Origin: CAKZSB01 sp964646405 | GTDB lineage: Bacteria; Pseudomonadota; Gammaproteobacteria; Granulosicoccales; Granulosicoccaceae | NCBI GenBank assembly: GCA_964646405.1 | Contig: CAZYDV010000002.1 | Coordinates: forward strand, 1 to 64,000 | Direction: 5' to 3' | DNA: 64,000 bases | In this document: positions 52,255 to 61,348 of the stretch, in pieces | Numbering within the stretch: position 1 is the stretch's first letter | Layout of the letters: every line of letters begins with the position of its first letter | Notes under the pieces: generated by a model | What the model was told of the DNA's origin: nothing | The model's input: only the letters and a program-made list of their open reading frames with translations | The model's database searches: none | Made by a program: the position numbers and the translations under genes

Positions 52255-54775
52255 CCAGCAAATTGGACAGCTCGCGGCGAGTCTCTTCCCTAAGCTCGGA
52301 TCCAAAGCGCGCCTTACCATCTTCCAGCGCGCGCAGAAAATCGTCGTCTGAACCGGCTGCCTCATCGGCGGCGGCGGTCGGCACCTCGCTGACCATTTTG
52401 GATTCGACCGAGTCGCGTTCTCGCTGCAATTCAGATTCGAGCTCAGTGTCTCTTTGTGTCTCCCGCTTATCCTGCGTTTCCCGACGCTGTTGCAGCAGCT
52501 CATCGCGCCGTTGCAACAACACCTCTTGCAAGCGCGCACGCAATTCGCTTTTACTCAGACCGCTGAAGTTGTCGTACAGAGCGGCAACGTCGCCACGCAG
52601 TCGCAAAGGCAACTGCAAGCCGTTGAGAATCACCAGATCATCGTTGCCCTGGCCGGTACCGGTGGTCAGCGTGCCGGTCAGCGCCAGATCGAGCGCGGCG
52701 GCCGAGAAGTCGATCTCTCCGAGGCCGGTGACTCGCATCAGTGGTGTGGTCAAAGACAGATCTTCACTGCGCAGCAGATACTTCTCAAAAACTGCTGACA
52801 GATTCAATTCGGTGTAGCTCGTCTCAAGTGCCTGATCGCTGTCGGGCTCGGTGGTATCGAGCAGGCGCGCACGGGCTTGCCGAAGCTCGTCTGCCATATT
52901 CACAAAGTACAGCGAGCCATTGGTAAGCTTGGTCGACACGGCACCATTGGCGCTATTGATCAGCTCGGCCAGCAGCGCACCGCGACCGTGCAGATCGACG
53001 TTCACGTTGCCGGTGCCGGACAACATGACATCATCGCTTTTATAGTGGTCCCGCAATAGCGGGCCGAGCTCGAAGCCATTGAGGTTGACGGTGGCTGAAC
53101 TACGCGGCGGATCGACACTCGCGTCCAGTATCAGCGTGGCGAATGCGGAGCCGGAGTAGAGCCCGCCAATGGCTTCGCGCACTTCGAAAAGATCTTTTTT
53201 CAACACCAGCGGCAACTTGACGTTAGCGAGCTCGACGCCGGCGACCCGGATGCGATCAAAATCGAGTTGACCACGGATATCGAGCAACGCTAACACCGCG
53301 AACAGCCTGGCGATGGGATCGACGGACTGCGGCCCGATCGGGTCAGTTGCCCGATCGGCCAAAGTCAGGTTGCGGTAGCGATCCAGGTCGAAATCACTAA
53401 CGGCAAGTTCAAACGTAATCGGCTGCACGCTGGACTGAATATCCGCGGTCTCGATGTGCCCGCTCAACACCGTGTCATCGATCGTGATCTGCAGTTGATT
53501 CAACGCCAGCAACTGACCTGACTGGCGGATATCGCTCTGAAATTGCACCTGTTGGAAAAGTGCTTGATCGGGAGGGAGTTGCAGGCCCAACGCGCTGGCC
53601 CACGGCCGGGCATCGAATCGCTCGCTGCGCAGCGTGCCGCTGTAGATTGGTGACGTCGCAAGATTGGTCGCCAGCAGCTCCCCGCGCAGCGTGATGCCAC
53701 CCGATTCGAACTCGATTCCAGACAACGCGAGTTCGCCGGCGCTGTACTGCAGGCGCGTGTCGATGCTGACGTTTCGAAGCAGATTGCCATCGAACCCGGC
53801 GGGCATCCGCAACCCCAGGTCAACCAGCAAATTCGCACCGTCGATGCCATCGGCATGCAACTCGCCAAACACCGCGGGCTCCGACAGCACCTGAGCGATA
53901 TAGAGCTCGCCGCGAAAAGGCATATCTGCCAGCGTGCCAACCAGAGCCTTCAACTCGAGCGTCTGCTCGTCTATGTCGGCGACCATCTTGCCGGCCAGTG
54001 AGGTGCTCAGGTGACGGGTCGGTCGGTCGGCCCGATTGGTTGTGGTATCGAGGTTGGCAAGATCCAGAAAGAAGCGATTCTGTTGGAGATCGAGCTCGAC
54101 TTCGGCGCGCGCCGCGACGCTTGTCGTGAATTCACCGTTGCCCGGCACTGCGTCGAATTGCAGCGCCAGGTCGAATGGCGCTAACAGGCTGACTGGCCCA
54201 GATTGCAGTGCAATATTTTGCAATTCTGCCTGACTTTCTTTTTGTCGGTCGATCCAGTTGACCTGCCCGCTGGCAACAACCAGCTCACCAATCGACAACA
54301 GCCCTGCCACTGGCGCCGCCGCTTCGATCTCCTGCAATATGTTTTCATCGCTGCGCGCCTCAACGAGCGAAGTCTGCTGCATCAGATCATCCCAGTTGCT
54401 TCGGCCCTCCTCGTCACGCTGCAGGTTCAGTTGTGCGCCTCGCAGCTCAAGATTATTGATGGAGATGTCACCACCGAGCAGCGGCAGCCAGTCGAGGCGC
54501 AGTCGCACGTGTTCGATTTCGGCAAAGGCGTCGGTCTCAAAGCCAGCGGCATTGGCGATCCAGACATCGCGCAGCGACAGACCCACACCGGGGAACAGCA
54601 TGGCCCTGATATCGCCACGGATTTGCACATCGCGGCCAGTTCGATCCAGCATCGATTGCTGTATCCGGTCGCGATAATGCGCCATGTCCTGATCGTGAAA
54701 CACATACGCAGCACCCAGCACCACGCCCGAGGCGATCACGAGCATCAGCAGTGTAAGGCGTTGGTACAGTTTCAT
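52247..54775 (-). CDS. AsmA family protein
   Basis: An 842-residue envelope protein. An N-terminal membrane helix (residues ~6-26) is followed by the AsmA N-domain (YRDRIQQSMLDRTGRDVQIRGDI, LSLRDVWIANAAGF, AEIEHVRLRLDWLPLL) and a long beta-rich groove-forming body. The AsmA C-domain motif is near 560-700 (GTGNVNVDLHGRG, ANGAVSTKLTNGSLY). The tail (about 715-842) is charged and partly coiled-coil. AsmA-type proteins span the periplasm and are proposed to move phospholipids to the outer membrane. It is the first gene of an asmA-mutY-yggX unit. Confidence 0.9.
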   Translation of the reverse strand: MKLYQRLTLLMLVIASGVVLGAAYVFHDQDMAHYRDRIQQSMLDRTGRDVQIRGDIRAMLFPGVGLSLRDVWIANAAGFETDAFAEIEHVRLRLDWLPLLGGDISINNLELRGAQLNLQRDEEGRSNWDDLMQQTSLVEARSDENILQEIEAAAPVAGLLSIGELVVASGQVNWIDRQKESQAELQNIALQSGPVSLLAPFDLALQFDAVPGNGEFTTSVAARAEVELDLQQNRFFLDLANLDTTTNRADRPTRHLSTSLAGKMVADIDEQTLELKALVGTLADMPFRGELYIAQVLSEPAVFGELHADGIDGANLLVDLGLRMPAGFDGNLLRNVSIDTRLQYSAGELALSGIEFESGGITLRGELLATNLATSPIYSGTLRSERFDARPWASALGLQLPPDQALFQQVQFQSDIRQSGQLLALNQLQITIDDTVLSGHIETADIQSSVQPITFELAVSDFDLDRYRNLTLADRATDPIGPQSVDPIARLFAVLALLDIRGQLDFDRIRVAGVELANVKLPLVLKKDLFEVREAIGGLYSGSAFATLILDASVDPPRSSATVNLNGFELGPLLRDHYKSDDVMLSGTGNVNVDLHGRGALLAELINSANGAVSTKLTNGSLYFVNMADELRQARARLLDTTEPDSDQALETSYTELNLSAVFEKYLLRSEDLSLTTPLMRVTGLGEIDFSAAALDLALTGTLTTGTGQGNDDLVILNGLQLPLRLRGDVAALYDNFSGLSKSELRARLQEVLLQRRDELLQQRRETQDKRETQRDTELESELQRERDSVESKMVSEVPTAAADEAAGSDDDFLRALEDGKARFGSELREETRRELSNLLDE

Positions 54776-54909
54776 CCGGAAACGCGAAAGGCTCGGCCAA
54801 TCAGGTACATGCTAGCGGTGGAGTTTGCAGTGATTGCATTTTGGTAATGTCCGCTATTGTGCAACAGGCGGGCTGACGATTAAACCGATAACTAGTAGAA
54901 ATGTCGGAT

Positions 54910-55392
54910 TCAGATGCCTGGCGCACGCCAGTGACCGGATTTGCCGCCCTTCTTTTCGAGCAGGCCGACCTGATTGATCTGCATTCCGCGGTCGATCGCC
55001 TTACACATGTCGTAGATCGTCAGTAGCGCCACCTGCAGCGCCGTCAGGGCCTCCATTTCTACTCCGGTCTGAGAGCGCGTTTCGGCGCGCGCACGCGCAA
55101 CCACGCAGTTGGCCGACTGATCAATATCGAAGTCGAGCTCGACGCGCGTCAGACCGATGGGATGGCACAGTGGGATCAGATCGCTGGTGCGCTTGGAGCC
55201 CATGATGCCGGCCACCCGCGCAATGCCGAGCACGTCGCCCTTTTTGTGTCCACCATCGACAATCATCGCCAGTGTCTCCGGCTGCATCTCGATTCGCCCG
55301 CTGGCAATCGCCACCCGATGGGTCACGTCTTTGTCGCCCACATCAACCATGTGTGCCTCGCCGCGGTTGTTGAAATGGGTCAGTTCGGACAT
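54910..55392 (-). CDS. moaC: Cyclic pyranopterin monophosphate synthase MoaC
   Basis: A 160-residue MoaC of normal length. DVGDKDVTHRVAIASG, KKGDVLGIARVAGIMGSKRTSDLIPLCHP and GVEMEALTALQVALLTIYDMCK are family signatures, the last two lining the active site. It converts the MoaA product to cyclic pyranopterin monophosphate in molybdenum cofactor synthesis. GGAGAG lies upstream of the ATG. It is divergent from moaD-moaE; moaA is not in the window. Confidence 0.96.
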   Translation of the reverse strand: MSELTHFNNRGEAHMVDVGDKDVTHRVAIASGRIEMQPETLAMIVDGGHKKGDVLGIARVAGIMGSKRTSDLIPLCHPIGLTRVELDFDIDQSANCVVARARAETRSQTGVEMEALTALQVALLTIYDMCKAIDRGMQINQVGLLEKKGGKSGHWRAPGI

Positions 55393-55452
55393 TCGGCTCT
55401 CCGGCTCGGCAGGGGTAAATAGGACAAAGGTGGGTAATTTGACCGGCGACTC

Positions 55453-55481
55453 TTGGTCGCGATCATCAGTGCGTGCATAAT
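55453..55481 (+). promoter_or_regulatory. Promoter for moaD-moaE
   Basis: TTGGTC (55453-55458) and CATAAT (55476-55481) are separated by 17 bp. The predicted start at about 55488 coincides with the moaD ATG, so the message could be leaderless or nearly so. No molybdenum-cofactor riboswitch is visible in the moaC-moaD intergenic region. Confidence 0.45.
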
Positions 55482-55487
55482 GAAATC

Positions 55488-55721
55488 ATGTCAGTCAAAG
55501 TCAAACTCTTCGCCAGCATGCGCGAGTATCTCGGAATCAGTGAGACCGAGGTCCCGATCGAAAAAATCCAGAACGTCGCAGACGTCTGGCAGGCGATAGC
55601 ACAGGACAAGCCGATGCCGGAAAATACCCTGTGTGCTGTCAACCTCGAACACACCAGCGAAGCCGCCGCGATCAAAGACGGTGACGAAGTGGCGTTTTTT
55701 CCACCCGTGACGGGGGGCTAG
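55488..55721 (+). CDS. moaD: Molybdopterin synthase small subunit MoaD
   Basis: A 77-residue ubiquitin-like protein. It begins MSVKVKLFASMREYLG and ends with PPVTGG, the C-terminal Gly-Gly that is thiocarboxylated to donate sulfur. An upstream in-frame GTG at 55473 would lie in the promoter, so ATG 55488 is used. moaE follows after 3 bp. Confidence 0.93.
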   Translation: MSVKVKLFASMREYLGISETEVPIEKIQNVADVWQAIAQDKPMPENTLCAVNLEHTSEAAAIKDGDEVAFFPPVTGG

Positions 55722-55724
55722 CCG

Positions 55725-56171
55725 ATGGCGGTTAACATCTGCGCTGGGCCGTTCGAACCGTTGGCCGCGCTGAAAGACCACCAAGATCGCCTGCAGCCCG
55801 GCTCGTTCGGTGCGACGGCAACATTTGTCGGCACCATGCGTGACTTCAATGAAGGGGACGATGTTCAAGCCATGACGCTGGAACACTACCCCGGCATGAC
55901 CGAGTCACAGCTACAACTCATTATAGATGATGCCAGCAATCAATGGCCGTTGCAGGACGTGCTGCTGGTGCATCGGGTGGGAGACATTCGGCCAGGCGAC
56001 CCAATCGTGCTCGTCGCCTGCTGGTCAGCACACCGCGCCGCCGCGTTTGACGCCTGTCGCTTCCTCATGGAGGCACTGAAATCGCGCGCACCGTTCTGGA
56101 AGCGAGAAACACTGGCGAATCAATCGAGCCGCTGGGTTGAGAAAAACACGTCAGGCTACTCCACTCACTAG
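55725..56171 (+). CDS. moaE: Molybdopterin synthase large subunit MoaE
   Basis: A 148-residue MoaE. GATATFVGTMRDFNEGDDVQAMTLEHYPGMTE, VLLVHRVGDIRPGD and the active-site lysines in FLMEALKSRAPFWKRE are diagnostic. It forms a heterotetramer with MoaD and inserts two sulfurs into the pterin. It converges with the DegQ-type protease gene, 7 bp apart. Confidence 0.95.
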   Translation: MAVNICAGPFEPLAALKDHQDRLQPGSFGATATFVGTMRDFNEGDDVQAMTLEHYPGMTESQLQLIIDDASNQWPLQDVLLVHRVGDIRPGDPIVLVACWSAHRAAAFDACRFLMEALKSRAPFWKRETLANQSSRWVEKNTSGYSTH

Positions 56172-56178
56172 TCAGCGC

Positions 56179-57540
56179 TTACTCGATCAACAGAAACCGG
56201 CTGCTGTTTCCGCGCTGCACGTTGAACATCGTTGACGTCCTGTCTCGAGACACCGCCATCGCAAGCTCTTCCACATCAGACACCCCAATCCGGTTGGCCG
56301 ACAAAATGATATCGCCGGCACGCAGACCCCGATTGGCCATGTTGCTGCCACGCTCGACGGTGGCGACGACGACGTAGCCGCGACCGCTGCTTGTCTCTGC
56401 ATTTTCGAACGTTGCGCCGTCCAGGTGCGAGGCGAGCGCGACGCCCTGAATCGTGTCGTTGTCGTTTGCACGCACCTGCACACTGGTCTCGTACAGTTGC
56501 TTGTTGCGGTAGAAAAAGATATCGATACTCTCATCGATCTGTAACAGCCCGATCGCGTTGCGCACATCGCTGACGGTCTGCACCTTGCGATCACCGATCT
56601 CCACCAACACATCACCCCGCTTCAAGCCACCGGCCTCGGCAGCCGAACCGGCCTCAACCGCTGCGATCACAACGCCTCGCTTGACGCCAAATACGTCCTG
56701 CAGATCGGCCGTGAGTTCCTGCACTGATATACCGACTCGACCACGCCGCACTTCACCGGTCGCGAGAATCTGTCGCAATAGCTGTTGTGCCATGTTAGCC
56801 GGAATGGCGAAACCAATACCGACGTTGCCGCCACCCGGGCCGACGATCGCCGTATTGATACCGACGAGCTCACCACGCAGGTTGACCAGTGCACCGCCCG
56901 AGTTGCCTGGATTGATCGAGGCATCGGTCTGAACAAAATCCTCAACTTCCTCGATCCCAAGCCCGCTTCGACCCAGCGCAGATACGATGCCCGAGGTCAC
57001 CGTCTGCCCCAGGCCAAAAGGGTTACCTATAGCAACGACGAAGTCACCAACCCGCAACGCATCGGAATTCGCCCAGGTTAGTTGTTCGAGCCCATCGGCG
57101 GCAATCTTGACTACAGCGATGTCTGCCACAGGATCCTGACCAATCAGCTCGGCGCTGAATTCACGGCCATCGGTAAGGGTCACCATGATCTCGCGCGCAT
57201 CGGCGATGACGTGCTGGTTAGTGATAATGGTGCCATTGTCGGCATCGACGATTACGCCCGAACCCAGGCTTTGGGTTTCGCGCTGCCGGTTGCCTTGTGG
57301 CAGGTTGAAGAAACGCCGGAAGAACGGATCTTCGAAAAAGGGGTCGCGCTGTGCCTCGACCGATCCACTGGTGGAGATGTTGACCACAGCGGGCGTGGCG
57401 GATTCGAGCATCGGTGCCAGGCTCGGCAGCGGCTGTCCATCGACAATGGCCGGCAGCCCGCCCGCAGGCAGTTGCGACGAACTCAGCAATGAAACGATGA
57501 TCAGGCAAGCCCCGGTCAGGTGCTTGAGAAGCTGGTGCAT
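56179..57540 (-). CDS. degQ: Periplasmic Do-type serine protease (DegQ/DegP family)
   Basis: A 453-residue HtrA protease. A signal peptide (MHQLLKHLTGACLIIVSLLSSS) is followed by a trypsin-like domain with the catalytic triad in IITNQHVIADA (His), DPVADIAVVKI (Asp) and INPGNSGGALVN (Ser). Two PDZ domains follow (from VGISVQELTADLQDVFGVK, and from RGYVVVATVERGSNMA to the end). The short Q-linker region favours DegQ over DegP. It degrades or refolds misfolded envelope proteins. The ATG at 57540 lies just below a TATAAT -10; the frame open to 57582 overlaps that -10. Confidence 0.9.
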   Translation of the reverse strand: MHQLLKHLTGACLIIVSLLSSSQLPAGGLPAIVDGQPLPSLAPMLESATPAVVNISTSGSVEAQRDPFFEDPFFRRFFNLPQGNRQRETQSLGSGVIVDADNGTIITNQHVIADAREIMVTLTDGREFSAELIGQDPVADIAVVKIAADGLEQLTWANSDALRVGDFVVAIGNPFGLGQTVTSGIVSALGRSGLGIEEVEDFVQTDASINPGNSGGALVNLRGELVGINTAIVGPGGGNVGIGFAIPANMAQQLLRQILATGEVRRGRVGISVQELTADLQDVFGVKRGVVIAAVEAGSAAEAGGLKRGDVLVEIGDRKVQTVSDVRNAIGLLQIDESIDIFFYRNKQLYETSVQVRANDNDTIQGVALASHLDGATFENAETSSGRGYVVVATVERGSNMANRGLRAGDIILSANRIGVSDVEELAMAVSRDRTSTMFNVQRGNSSRFLLIE

Positions 57541-57581
57541 AGGGTCTGTAGTGATTGCGATAGTCGTCGGCGTGGTTGTCA

Positions 57582-57587
57582 ATTATA
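57582..57587 (-). promoter_or_regulatory. -10 element upstream of degQ
   Basis: The minus strand reads a perfect TATAAT over 57587-57582, with TG immediately upstream but no strong -35. The predicted start near 57575 leaves about 35 nt of leader before the ATG at 57540. Confidence 0.4.
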
Positions 57588-57679
57588 CAATCAGTGCTAC
57601 GTTCAGCGCGGTTCTTCGGCGATGACAAACGGTTCGATGCGGGTTAAATTGTGGGCTCCTTCGCAACCCACCACTGCCA

Positions 57680-59191
57680 ATGGCCAGCAAGTTCATTCTC
57701 AGCATTGACCAGGGCACTACCAGCTCACGAGCGATTCTGTTCGAAAAGGATGGTACGTCAGCGTTTACCTCACAGCGTGAGTTTCGCCAGATTTTTCCGA
57801 AGCCTGGTTGGGTTGAACACGATCCGCAGGAGATCTGGGACACCACCGTGGCGGTCTGCCGCGAGGCAGTGGCAGCAGCCGAGCAACAGTCGATCCCGAT
57901 CGCCGCCGCCGGCATTACCAATCAGCGCGAGACGACACTGGTATGGAATCGCACCACTGGCGAGCCAATCTACAACGCGATTGTCTGGCAGGATCGACGC
58001 ACAGCCGCGTTTTGCGAGGAACTTAAATCATCCGGCTACGAGGCCACTTTCACAGCTCGCACCGGGTTATTGCTCGACCCCTACTTTTCCGCCACCAAGA
58101 TCCGTTGGATTCTCGATAACATCGACGGCGCTCGCGAGTTGGCCGAGCGCGGAGACCTGGCGTTTGGCACGATCGACACTTATCTACTGTGGCGCTTCAG
58201 CAACGGCAGGATCCATGCGACCGACGCGACCAACGCGGCCCGCACGCTGATCTACAACATCCATCAGAACGAATGGGATGAGGAGCTTCTTCGGATCCTT
58301 AAAATCCCCGCGTCAATGCTGCCCTCGGTTCACGACAGCTCACACGAATTCGGGCAGATTGAAAAGGAGCATCTGGGCCAGTCACTTCACATCTGTGGTA
58401 TTGCAGGTGATCAACAGGCCGCCACCTTCGGCCAGAACTGCCTGGAACCAGGCACCATCAAGAGCACCTACGGCACCGGCTGCTTTGTACTGTTGAACAC
58501 AGGCCAGGAGGCGCTGCGATCGCGCAGCAAGCTGCTGACCACCATCGCCTACCGCCTGAATGGCGAAACCACCTACGCCACTGAAGGGTCGATATTTGTC
58601 GCCGGCGCCGCCGTGCAATGGCTGCGCGATGGTCTTAAAGTGATTGAATCGGCGCAACAGACTGAAGGCTTGTCATCTGCGCTCAACGACAATGCCGGGG
58701 TATATCTGGTGCCGGCTTTTACCGGACTGGGCGCACCACACTGGAACCCCGACGCCCGCGGCGCCCTGTTTGGCCTGACGCGTGACACCGGCATCGCGCA
58801 TCTGGTCAGGGCGACTCTGGAATCCGTGGTGTACCAGACCAGCGACCTTTTTGCCGCCATGGCCGAAGATGGCGTGACACCAACCCGTGTTCGGGTCGAC
58901 GGCGGCATGGTCGCCAACAACTGGCTGTGCCAGTTCCTCGCCAATGTACTCAACATACCGGTTGAGAGACCGGTCCAAACCGAGACCACGGCACTCGGCG
59001 CGGCCTATCTGGCGGGATTGCAGGCCGGGGTATACCGCGACGTCGACGATCTAAAATCGAACTGGAAACTGGATCGGGAGTTTAATCCCGCACTTGGCGC
59101 GGGTGAGCGCGATCAATTGTTAGCCGGCTGGCGTAATGCGGTGTCCGGCGTGGAGCACTTTGCCGCCAACGCGAAGTCTGGTGGTGCCTGA
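57680..59191 (+). CDS. glpK: Glycerol kinase
   Basis: A 503-residue FGGY kinase. The N-terminal ATP/substrate region is SIDQGTTSSRAILFE, glycerol contacts include TNQRETT and NAIVWQDRRT, and the FGGY signatures GIAGDQQAATFGQ and GGMVANNWLCQFLANVLNIPVERP are present, as is KSTYGTGCF. It makes glycerol-3-phosphate for lipid synthesis and catabolism. No glpF, glpD or regulator is adjacent, which is unusual. Confidence 0.96.
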   Translation: MASKFILSIDQGTTSSRAILFEKDGTSAFTSQREFRQIFPKPGWVEHDPQEIWDTTVAVCREAVAAAEQQSIPIAAAGITNQRETTLVWNRTTGEPIYNAIVWQDRRTAAFCEELKSSGYEATFTARTGLLLDPYFSATKIRWILDNIDGARELAERGDLAFGTIDTYLLWRFSNGRIHATDATNAARTLIYNIHQNEWDEELLRILKIPASMLPSVHDSSHEFGQIEKEHLGQSLHICGIAGDQQAATFGQNCLEPGTIKSTYGTGCFVLLNTGQEALRSRSKLLTTIAYRLNGETTYATEGSIFVAGAAVQWLRDGLKVIESAQQTEGLSSALNDNAGVYLVPAFTGLGAPHWNPDARGALFGLTRDTGIAHLVRATLESVVYQTSDLFAAMAEDGVTPTRVRVDGGMVANNWLCQFLANVLNIPVERPVQTETTALGAAYLAGLQAGVYRDVDDLKSNWKLDREFNPALGAGERDQLLAGWRNAVSGVEHFAANAKSGGA

Positions 59192-59315
59192 TCGGGGTAG
59201 CGTTCACGCGTTTAGAGGCGATTTACAGGTGGCTGTTCACAGTGCGTCTGTCGTGCACGGGGGCAGGCGTGTCCGGGGCGCGCAGCTGCACGGAATATAG
59301 ATGGCTATTTCTGTG

Positions 59316-59343
59316 GCGGCCGGCCAGGTGCGGCCGGCCAGGC
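59316..59343 (+). repeat. Two-copy 14-bp GC-rich tandem repeat
   Basis: GCGGCCGGCCAGGT is repeated as GCGGCCGGCCAGGC without a gap, in the 220-bp space between glpK and the DUF938 gene. Each unit contains the palindrome GGCCGGCC. There is no U tract, so this is not an evident terminator. Confidence 0.6.
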
Positions 59344-59411
59344 TACGACCGGCACCACCCACGGGTACGACGGGTAAGCGCAGTCAGGCGTGCAGTGAAC
59401 AGCGAGCCTGA

Positions 59412-60014
59412 TCAGTCGGCCGATCGACGCCACAGCAACAGACGATTGTTGCGCGGCATGTCGATGTCTTCAATATTCTGCAAACCCGAAGCCTGCGCGA
59501 AACTGTCCAGCAGGTGCTTATCTCGAACACCCATGTGGGATGCCTGCTGTCGCAGCATCTGATCAAAACTACTATTGCTCTGCGACGTATGAACACCGCC
59601 GTAATGGAACGGCCCATAAAGCGCAAAAACGCCTTTATCCCCCAATAGCTCACCGACGATGCTGAACATTTGCTCTACTTCGATCTCGCGCATGATGTGC
59701 GCCGTGTTGGTCGAGTAGGCCATGTCGAACTTTTCTACGGGTGACGGTACGGCTCTGCTGACATCCAGTTCAAACGGCCGGCCAATATTATCCAGGCCGG
59801 ATTCGTTAATGCGCTGAGCAATCGCGGCCAGATTGTCAGACCGATCGGTTGGCCACCAGTGCAAAGTAGGAAATCGCCTACATAGATACACGGCATGTTG
59901 TCCCGTACCGCTACCAATTTCCAACACATTAGATACGTCGGCAAACCACGGTTGCAACGCATCAGCTATCACCTCCTTGTTGCGATCGGCCGAGGCGGAA
60001 AACGGCAATGTCAC
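59412..60014 (-). CDS. DUF938 family SAM-dependent methyltransferase-like protein
   Basis: A 200-residue class I methyltransferase-fold protein. NVLEIGSGTGQHAVYLCRRFP is the SAM loop and YSTNTAHIM the DUF938 hallmark, followed by FALYGPFHYGGVHTSQSNSSFDQMLR and the end DMPRNNRLLLWRR. The substrate is unknown. The start is GTG at 60014 with GGAG seven bases upstream. It converges with glpK. Confidence 0.9.
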   Translation of the reverse strand: MTLPFSASADRNKEVIADALQPWFADVSNVLEIGSGTGQHAVYLCRRFPTLHWWPTDRSDNLAAIAQRINESGLDNIGRPFELDVSRAVPSPVEKFDMAYSTNTAHIMREIEVEQMFSIVGELLGDKGVFALYGPFHYGGVHTSQSNSSFDQMLRQQASHMGVRDKHLLDSFAQASGLQNIEDIDMPRNNRLLLWRRSAD

Positions 60015-60523
60015 GATTGTTCACTCCATATTTGTCGGTCAGGCGCCGAGCATACTGAGAAAAAAACCAGACACCAAAGCCTGCCGGGTAGATTAAAATT
60101 TGGCAATATTTTATTGACGGCAATCTGCTGCCATAGCCTGCAGTCTTATGACTGCACCGACATTGACTGGCCAATTGTAAAACCCCTACAACCTGCGCCA
60201 ATCGAGCGTCGCACTCAGAACAGCTCAGTCCAGCCAGCCAGCGCAGCAGCCACTGTGACCTATCCAATTACCCGCGTTCGACCTCGTCGTGGCGTGGCGA
60301 ACTGCGCCGCAATGTGGGATGATAACTGTCGGTCTCGGAGTCGCGTCAACGACGCCCCTTCGGACCATCAGTTCCGAGGGCGTGCACAGTGTCACTCGCT
60401 GTGCAACACCAATAAGGTGGGTTTGCGTGTCACTAACTTTGGACACCGCCTGTCTCATTCGTACACCCACAATTGCTCGCGCGCTGTTTCGCGACGGGTT
60501 GAAACTCTAGTACGAGTCGAAAA
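60015..60523. other. 509-bp intergenic region between DUF938 and the response regulator
   Basis: No gene is supported; short frames in several phases have no motifs. A perfect inverted repeat TGCAGTC-TTAT-GACTGCA (60139-60156) stands out. A TTGACT (about 60163) with TACAAC 18 bp later could be a promoter for the two-component genes, but that would leave a leader of over 300 nt. Confidence 0.5.
60139..60156. repeat. Perfect 7-4-7 inverted repeat
   Basis: TGCAGTC-TTAT-GACTGCA. It lies just upstream of a possible promoter facing the response-regulator gene and could be an operator. Confidence 0.4.
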
Positions 60524-61198
60524 ATGCGCATACTACTGGTCGAAGATGATATTGAAGCGGCGAGCTATCTCGTCAAAGGCTTAAACGAGATTGGCCATGC
60601 GGTCGATCACGCCGACGATGGCGAATCAGGGCTGAGCTACGCCAAAACCAATGCCTACGATGCGATGGTTATCGATCGTATGATGCCACGCAAGGACGGC
60701 TTATCGATGATCGAAGATCTTCGACGTGGCGGTGACAATACCCCGGTGCTTATTCTCAGTGCCCTCGATGACGTCGACGAGCGCGTCACCGGACTCCGGG
60801 CCGGTGGAGATGACTATCTCACCAAACCCTACTCACTTAACGAATTGCACGCGCGCCTGCAGGCACTATCGCGACGCGCCCAGCCCGAGAATGCCGTCAC
60901 CACCTTGCGCGTAGCAGACCTGACACTCGATCTGCTCAAGCACAAGGTCACCCGGGCAGGGATCAACATCAATTTGCAACCGCGTGAATTCAGGTTGCTG
61001 GAGTATCTGATGCGACACACCGGCCAGGTGGTTACGCGCAGCATGCTGCTGGAAAACGTTTGGGACTATCACTTTGACCCGCAGACGAATGTCATCGATG
61101 TACAAATCAGCCGACTCCGAAGCAAGATCGACAAGGACTTCGAACAGCCCTTGCTGCACACCGTGCGCGGCGCTGGCTACAAACTGGTTGAAGGCTGA
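60524..61198 (+). CDS. OmpR/PhoB-family response regulator
   Basis: A 224-residue two-component regulator. The receiver domain has LLVEDD, the phospho-acceptor Asp51 in VIDRMMP, and the lysine in LTKPYS. The C-terminal winged helix (about 125-224) has LQPREFRLLEYLMRH and IDVQISRLRSKID. Sequence style (DDIEAASYLVKGLNEIGHAVDHADDG) is closest to heavy-metal or QseB/CusR-like regulators. It pairs with the histidine kinase that follows after 150 bp. Confidence 0.92.
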   Translation: MRILLVEDDIEAASYLVKGLNEIGHAVDHADDGESGLSYAKTNAYDAMVIDRMMPRKDGLSMIEDLRRGGDNTPVLILSALDDVDERVTGLRAGGDDYLTKPYSLNELHARLQALSRRAQPENAVTTLRVADLTLDLLKHKVTRAGININLQPREFRLLEYLMRHTGQVVTRSMLLENVWDYHFDPQTNVIDVQISRLRSKIDKDFEQPLLHTVRGAGYKLVEG

Positions 61199-61348
61199 CA
61201 CCGCGGTAAACGCTCACCAGACAACCACAATCGGTGGCGTGAACCGCTACGACACAACGGTGCGACAGTGCTTCGCTGTTGCGCCGCGGCACAGCTCTGA
61301 CGTCTCTACAGACACGCTGTTATCACAGAAAAGCCTGTCTATCGCCCA

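Noticed and set aside
55393..55487. Possible molybdenum-cofactor riboswitch between moaC and moaD
   Set aside because: At 95 bp the interval is too short and lacks the conserved aptamer features; it is occupied by a moaD promoter.
57577..57582. TTGACA on the minus strand as a -35 for degQ
   Set aside because: No acceptable -10 lies 16-18 bp downstream, while a perfect TATAAT lies just upstream of it.
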